From JAUZPB01 sp050262615 (GTDB lineage: Bacteria > Bacteroidota > Ignavibacteria > Ignavibacteriales > SURF-24), in assembly GCA_050262615.1 (NCBI GenBank), contig JBLNEL010000504.1, positions 1 through 20,798 of the forward strand: DNA of 20,798 bases. Reading direction: 5' to 3'. Position 1 is the stretch's first letter. Each line of letters begins with the position of its first letter. Both the position numbers and the translations under genes were made by a program. The notes beneath the pieces are model-generated. The model searched no databases and was not told the origin of the DNA. It saw only the letters and a program-made list of their open reading frames with translations. Shown in pieces: positions 17,270-20,798 of this stretch.

Positions 17270-17803
17270 TCAGGAATCAATTCCTTTTCGGGAAGTGATT
17301 CCTTTTTGATAATAATGTTTGATCTCCTTCATCTCGGTTACCAGGTCTGCCTTATCAATTAATTCCTGCGGGCAATACCTTCCTGTAAGAATCATTTCTA
17401 TATTATCAGGCTTTATTTCCAATAGCGGCAAAACTTCTTCAACTTTTAGCAATCCGAAATAAAACGTTACGCATATTTCATCAAGAATAACCAAATCGAC
17501 TTCATTATTAAGCATTGCTTTTTTGGCCCTTTCAATTGCCGCAAGAGCTGAAGCCTTATCGGAATTATCAGGAGGAGTTTTCCTTAATACGAAGTTGTCA
17601 TCACCAAACTGCTCAATTCTGATCCAGTCATCCAGGTTTTTAAGTGCTTTTATTTCACCATATGGGAAATTCTTCATAAAATGGATTATTAAGGTCTTCA
17701 TTCCGCTGCCTGCAGCTCTGATAGCCTGCCCTATGGCAGCTGTTGTTTTACCTTTACCATTTCCGGTATATATCTGTATAAAACCTTTTTGAAGCTTATG
17801 CAT
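17270..17803 (-). CDS. cobO: Corrinoid adenosyltransferase CobO/BtuR (CobA type)
   Basis: 177 residues, slightly short of the E. coli BtuR length (196). The P-loop GNGKGKTT (14-21) is the family hallmark. VDLVILDEICVTFYFGLL matches the Walker-B region, ILTGRYCPQELIDKADLVTEM the next conserved block, and HYYQKGITSRKGID the C-terminal substrate motif. It transfers the 5'-deoxyadenosyl group of ATP to cob(I)alamin or cob(I)yrinic acid a,c-diamide in the cytoplasm, making the coenzyme form. No biosynthetic cob genes are in the window, so salvage of imported corrinoid, fed by the BtuB-like receptor upstream on the same strand, is the likely role. No riboswitch precedes this gene directly. Confidence 0.95.
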   Translation of the reverse strand: MHKLQKGFIQIYTGNGKGKTTAAIGQAIRAAGSGMKTLIIHFMKNFPYGEIKALKNLDDWIRIEQFGDDNFVLRKTPPDNSDKASALAAIERAKKAMLNNEVDLVILDEICVTFYFGLLKVEEVLPLLEIKPDNIEMILTGRYCPQELIDKADLVTEMKEIKHYYQKGITSRKGIDS

Positions 17804-17851
17804 ATTTATCTTTTTAAGTATAGTTAGTTGCTAATCCGGATTTTATTATTT

Positions 17852-17946
17852 ATTCTGCTTATCTTCTTTTATTCTGATTATCTTCTTTTATTCTGATTAT
17901 CTTCTTTTATTCTGATTATCTTCTTTTATTCTGTTTATCTTCTTTT
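17852..17946. repeat. Tandem repeat, 19-bp unit, five copies
   Basis: Five consecutive units of ATTCTGATTATCTTCTTTT start at 17852, 17871, 17890, 17909 and 17928. The middle three are identical; the first and last differ by one base. The array fills most of the 112-bp gap before cobO and enters the 3' end of the DUF1289 gene, encoding its last ten or so residues and its stop codon. Confidence 0.95.
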
Positions 17947-18122
17947 CTTTTTTCGATCAGATCCAATATTCGTCTTTTCTCATCTATAGTATTTGACGGC
18001 CAGGCAATTATTTCGTTAATTGTGCGTAAGCATCCTATGCAGTAACCGCTTACCTTATCAATTCTGCAAATTCCGGTGCATGGTGAATCTATTTTTTCGT
18101 TATTATCTCTCATAGGTATCAT
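17916..18122 (-). CDS. DUF1289 small cysteine-rich protein
   Basis: 68 residues from ATG 18122; an in-frame ATG at 18113 (MRDNNEK) is the safer start because 18122 lies in a duplicated 19-bp repeat. The DUF1289 signature is clear: SPCTGICRIDKVSGYCIGCLRTINEIIAWP, with four cysteines in C-x3-C and C-x2-C pairs that probably bind a metal or FeS cluster, followed by a helix ending RRILDLIEKRK. The biochemical function of the family is not established. The last residues (about EDKQNKRR) are encoded by the downstream 19-bp tandem array. It lies between btuB and cobO on the same strand, with a terminator-like hairpin on the btuB side. Confidence 0.88.
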   Translation of the reverse strand: MIPMRDNNEKIDSPCTGICRIDKVSGYCIGCLRTINEIIAWPSNTIDEKRRILDLIEKRKEDKQNKRR

Positions 18123-18149
18123 AAATATAAATAGGTATCATAAATATAA
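18112..18149. repeat. Tandem duplication, 19-bp unit, two copies
   Basis: ATAGGTATCATAAATATAA occurs at 18112-18130 and again, identical, at 18131-18149. The duplication covers the start region of the DUF1289 gene and copies one possible ATG (18122 and 18141). The copies are 19 bp apart, so the second ATG is out of frame. Confidence 0.93.
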
Positions 18150-18160
18150 AGAGATCACTA

Positions 18161-18189
18161 TAAAAGTATCGCCTCAAAAATGAGGCGAT
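18161..18189 (-). terminator. Terminator after the BtuB-like receptor gene
   Basis: ATCGCCTC (18168-18175) and GAGGCGAT (18182-18189) form a perfect 8-bp stem with a 6-nt loop. On the minus strand the hairpin is followed by ACTTTTATAG. It starts 15 bp past the btuB stop. Read-through into the DUF1289 and cobO genes remains possible because the U tract is short. Confidence 0.75.
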
Positions 18190-18204
18190 GACATTTAGAT
18201 CAAA

Positions 18205-20196
18205 TTAGTATGAAAGTTTTATTCCGCCGTAGACTGATCTTCCGGGGGTTCCGTAGAACAGGACTTCCTCATACTTAGCATCAAAAATATTTTCAACTCT
18301 TCCGAATAATGATACATATTTATTTAATTCATACGAAGCTGCAAAATTGACTAATGTATAAGGGGAAAGTTCTACACGCAGAGGTGCAAAGGTTACAGGG
18401 TCGCTGCTCGAGAAATCCTTATCTGACCTTTTTCCCACATTGATAATATCAAGGTTAAGATTGGTATTATATATAGAATAATTAATAATAAGTGACATTT
18501 TGTTCTTAGGTCTTCTTATTAAATCCTTTCCGCTGTCTGATTTATTTTCACTTTTATCCTTGCTCTCTGTATATGTATAATTTGCGTTTAATGTTAAGTT
18601 CTCAACAGGCTGCGCCTGCAGAGAAAATTCAATTCCCCTGGTCTCAGCTTTATCAATATTAACGGTTTTGAAGCTTTTATCATAACCTATAAGGTCAGTA
18701 AAATTATTATTGAAGTAGCTTAAGCCAATTACCATTTTTGAGCTTAACATATATTGTTCAAACCCGATATCATAGCCTTTACTTTTTTCAGGCTTCAGAT
18801 CAGGGTTGCCATATGCCGGGTCAAGCAGGTAATATAAAGACGGCGACTTAAATGCAGTACCGAAAGTAGCTTTAAGCTTTGTTCCGGTTTCATTTATCAC
18901 AAATGCAGGGGCCAGGCGGTAAGTAAATTCAGATCCGAACTTTTCATGTTTGTCATAACGGATACCTAGGGTTCCAAATATACTCCCCAGGTAAGCAAAC
19001 TGCTCCTGAATGAAAGCCCCGTTAGTATATAACGAAGGAGAAGGTGAATTTACATTAGGGAAATGGCTTTCAAATAATCCATATTGGTCAGACATATAGT
19101 AGGTTGCTGCTTTTTCTACTGAATGTTCCAGACCAAATGTAATTGTGTTATTTTTATTCAGGAAGAAATTATTCTGCCATTCCAACTTATATTTGGTACC
19201 ATCAAAATCAGCAACAGAAGAATATTTATTTACCTCATCTTTTGCATCTGTTGTGTGGTTAATATGTCTCAGAGAAGAGAACGCCAGTGTCTGCTGCCAC
19301 AATCCTCCAATAAGTTTTCCATTTGCGGCAGCTCTGAAAACTGATTCTTCAAGCTTTGAGATAAAGTTTGGATCATCACCGTTCTTAAAGTTCTGATCCA
19401 GATCTGTTTTGGACTTCAGATAATTAAAATTGAAATCGAGGCTTAAGAAATCATTAATACCAATTCCAAAACGTGAAAGAAAAGAATTATTTTCAACTCC
19501 ATCTTTTTCTGTGTTCCCATAAGCCTCATTTGCTGCTGAAAAGCCTTTGCTGTTTAGTCTTGAATAACTTAATGAATAATTAAAAGGGCCAGTCTGCCCA
19601 TTGAAGGCGGCATTAGCGCGGTACGTATCGTAATATCCACCCTCCGTAAGAAGTCTGATAATGGGCACTCCGCTGCCTTTTTTAGTAAAAATGCTTATTA
19701 CACCTGCCAGTGCATCTGAACCATAGAGCGTGCTCTGCGGACCTCTGAGCACTTCAATTCTTTCTATGTTATCTGTTTGAAGGCTTGTAAAATCAAATGA
19801 ATTATCCACGGCACTCGGATCATTCATTGATACTCCGTCAACAAGAACAAGTGTGTGGTTCGAGTTAGCACCTCTTATAAATACCCGCGCCTGTGTACCA
19901 GGGCCGCCCTGACGTGCAACACTAAGTCCCGGTACATCTCTTAATAGATCAATAAGAGAATTTTTGCTGCTGTTTTTTATTTCAGCTTCGCTGAGCACAG
20001 TAACAGAACTGGCGACTTCAACCTCAGGCGTAGTACTTCTTGTTGCAGTCACAGTTACACCTGAAATATTATACGTCTTAAGAGAGTCGTTTTTCTGATT
20101 GTTGTTTTGTGCTTTAAGCACAGGAGAAGAAGATACGATTAAAAGCAAAGCAGCTGAAGCAGCAATTCTCTTTGCAGCAGTAAAATTTTTGAACAT
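18205..20196 (-). CDS. btuB: BtuB-like TonB-dependent cobalamin/corrinoid outer-membrane receptor
   Basis: 663 residues, close to BtuB-type receptors (about 600-650). A signal peptide (about 1-29) is followed by a TonB-box-like VTVTATR near 48-54 and a plug domain to about 170 (LLRDVPGLSV, RGANSNHTLVLVDGVSMND, IERIEVLRGPQSTLYGSDALAGVISI). The 22-strand barrel begins after it (FNYSLSYSRLNSKG) and ends in the classic terminal strand VYGGIKLSY with an aromatic last residue. It imports substrate across the outer membrane with energy from TonB. The substrate is indicated by the cobalamin riboswitch in the leader and by cobO downstream. A Shine-Dalgarno AAAAAGGAGT sits about 8-10 nt before the ATG. 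Inner-membrane btuCDF genes are not in the window. Confidence 0.93.
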   Translation of the reverse strand: MFKNFTAAKRIAASAALLLIVSSSPVLKAQNNNQKNDSLKTYNISGVTVTATRSTTPEVEVASSVTVLSEAEIKNSSKNSLIDLLRDVPGLSVARQGGPGTQARVFIRGANSNHTLVLVDGVSMNDPSAVDNSFDFTSLQTDNIERIEVLRGPQSTLYGSDALAGVISIFTKKGSGVPIIRLLTEGGYYDTYRANAAFNGQTGPFNYSLSYSRLNSKGFSAANEAYGNTEKDGVENNSFLSRFGIGINDFLSLDFNFNYLKSKTDLDQNFKNGDDPNFISKLEESVFRAAANGKLIGGLWQQTLAFSSLRHINHTTDAKDEVNKYSSVADFDGTKYKLEWQNNFFLNKNNTITFGLEHSVEKAATYYMSDQYGLFESHFPNVNSPSPSLYTNGAFIQEQFAYLGSIFGTLGIRYDKHEKFGSEFTYRLAPAFVINETGTKLKATFGTAFKSPSLYYLLDPAYGNPDLKPEKSKGYDIGFEQYMLSSKMVIGLSYFNNNFTDLIGYDKSFKTVNIDKAETRGIEFSLQAQPVENLTLNANYTYTESKDKSENKSDSGKDLIRRPKNKMSLIINYSIYNTNLNLDIINVGKRSDKDFSSSDPVTFAPLRVELSPYTLVNFAASYELNKYVSLFGRVENIFDAKYEEVLFYGTPGRSVYGGIKLSY

Positions 20197-20342
20197 TGAA
20201 AAGTTACTCCTTTTTAAGAAATCATAAAAGTTGTAACCTTACGTGGAAAGAGTAAATGAAAGTTTGTGCTAATGAGTCTAATAACAGGAAGTTAACACAT
20301 AGAATCAGTTATCTCACCTCACCCACGAAGGCAGATTAATTA

Positions 20343-20515
20343 GAGAGTTACGGCAGGTCTCCTGACTCAAGACTGCATCTAACGCCTTCCCGAAAAAAAA
20401 CTTCCCAGTGGCAGTTATATTAAATGCATTAGGTCTTTTACAGTTGCGGGGCAGTACCGGACTTTCACCGGTTTCCCTATTCTTCCCTTATGACGGGACA
20501 CCGTAAAACAGTTTA
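20343..20515 (-). promoter_or_regulatory. Cobalamin riboswitch upstream of btuB
   Basis: Read on the minus strand, the leader has the conserved cobalamin aptamer blocks in order. First AATAGGGAAACCGGTGAAAG (20463-20482), then TCCGGTACTGCCCCGCAACT through about 20443. The B12 box GCCACTGG lies at 20405-20412 and the closing GTCAGGAGACCTGCCG at 20351-20366. The aptamer ends about 150 nt before the btuB start. No GC-rich terminator hairpin with a T tract is visible in that stretch, so control of translation initiation is the more likely mode (inference). Bound adenosyl- or methylcobalamin should lower receptor synthesis. Confidence 0.95.
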
Positions 20516-20647
20516 AAGAACTATATTAAATTAAATAATATTCATGGTTTTTCCAAATGATCACAGATTAGATGAAGGCTGATTGATTGATAAAATGGTA
20601 AATGAAGTGTCATTAAACAGAGGTTATATGTTTGCTCACAGGGAAAA

Positions 20648-20672
20648 GAGCGGAACTTCAGCGGCTCCGCTC
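20648..20672 (-). terminator. Probable terminator after the helicase gene
   Basis: GAGCGGA (20648-20654) and TCCGCTC (20666-20672) form a 7-bp GC-rich stem. On the minus strand the hairpin is followed by TTTTCCC. It begins 11 bp after the helicase stop. The U tract is short. Confidence 0.6.
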
Positions 20673-20683
20673 AAATATTTGTT

Positions 20684-20797
20684 CTAGCCTTTTTTATTAG
20701 CTACTTCTATATTGACGCGTTTTCCTCTTATCTGATTATCCTGCATTACATCAATAATTTCATCGACATATTTTTCAGGAACGTTTACAAATGTAAA
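20684..20797 (-). CDS. C-terminal end of a probable DEAD-box RNA helicase (partial)
   Basis: The gene enters from beyond the right edge and ends at TAG 20684-20686; only the last 37 residues are present. They read FTFVNVPEKYVDEIIDVMQD and go on through NQIRGKRVNIEVANKKG. The pattern (a beta strand ending in VPE, a helix, an I-G-K-x-V turn and a final VNIEVA strand) is that of the DbpA-type RNA-binding domain at the C-terminus of DeaD/CshA-like helicases. If so, the protein unwinds structured RNA in ribosome assembly or cold adaptation. The helicase core is outside the window, so the assignment rests on this short domain alone. Confidence 0.72.
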   Translation of the reverse strand, partial: FTFVNVPEKYVDEIIDVMQDNQIRGKRVNIEVANKKG

Positions 20798-20798
20798 C

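Noticed and set aside
17852..17946. CRISPR-like array
   Set aside because: The 19-bp units are directly adjacent without spacers, so this is a simple tandem repeat.

Overview
The window looks like chromosomal DNA of a Bacteroidota/Chlorobi-group bacterium, most likely of the Ignavibacteria type. The evidence is a very large secreted protein ending in a type IX secretion (Por) sorting domain with the FxLxQNYPNPFNP signature, FG-GAP and ASPIC/UnbV ectodomains, a TonB-dependent receptor, weak Shine-Dalgarno use at many genes and an A+T-rich composition. The lineage is inferred from protein character, not from a database match.

Layout. A tRNA-Thr(UGU) with its own terminator opens the window (40-152), followed by a gene-poor stretch of about 340 bp. 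Next comes a two-component pair on the + strand: a giant membrane histidine kinase (about 491-3964), whose periplasmic part combines a propeller-like region, seven Ca-binding FG-GAP loops and an ASPIC/UnbV domain, and a NarL/LuxR-type response regulator (4027-4656). Convergent to it is a 1456-residue T9SS-exported protein built on an internal repeat of exactly 183 residues (4846-9216). Upstream of that lies a decayed aldo/keto reductase that kept its two ends and lost the middle (9342-9591), then a Prc-type tail-specific protease (9687-11771) and a CNNM/CorC membrane protein with CBS domains (11928-13232).

The middle holds a 7Fe ferredoxin of the FdI/FdxA type (13453-13806) directly followed by a small serine esterase (13808-14455). 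These converge on, and overlap by 8 bp, an isochorismatase-family hydrolase (14448-15017). A C39-like cysteine peptidase (15081-15914) is divergent from an ATP-grasp ligase (16125-17204). The last residues of the ligase are encoded by a MITE-like palindromic element (17173-17261).

The right end is a cobalamin module on the minus strand: a cobalamin riboswitch (about 20343-20515), a BtuB-like TonB-dependent receptor (18205-20196), a DUF1289 protein (17916-18122) whose two ends lie in 19-bp tandem repeats, and the corrinoid adenosyltransferase CobO/BtuR (17270-17803). Together they would sense low B12, import corrinoid and adenosylate it. The window closes with the C-terminal end of a probable DEAD-box RNA helicase (20684-20797).

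No CRISPR array, phage or complete insertion sequence was seen. The most unusual items are the FG-GAP/ASPIC-UnbV histidine kinase, the divergent peptidase/ATP-grasp pair, and the small repeats that have rewritten gene ends.
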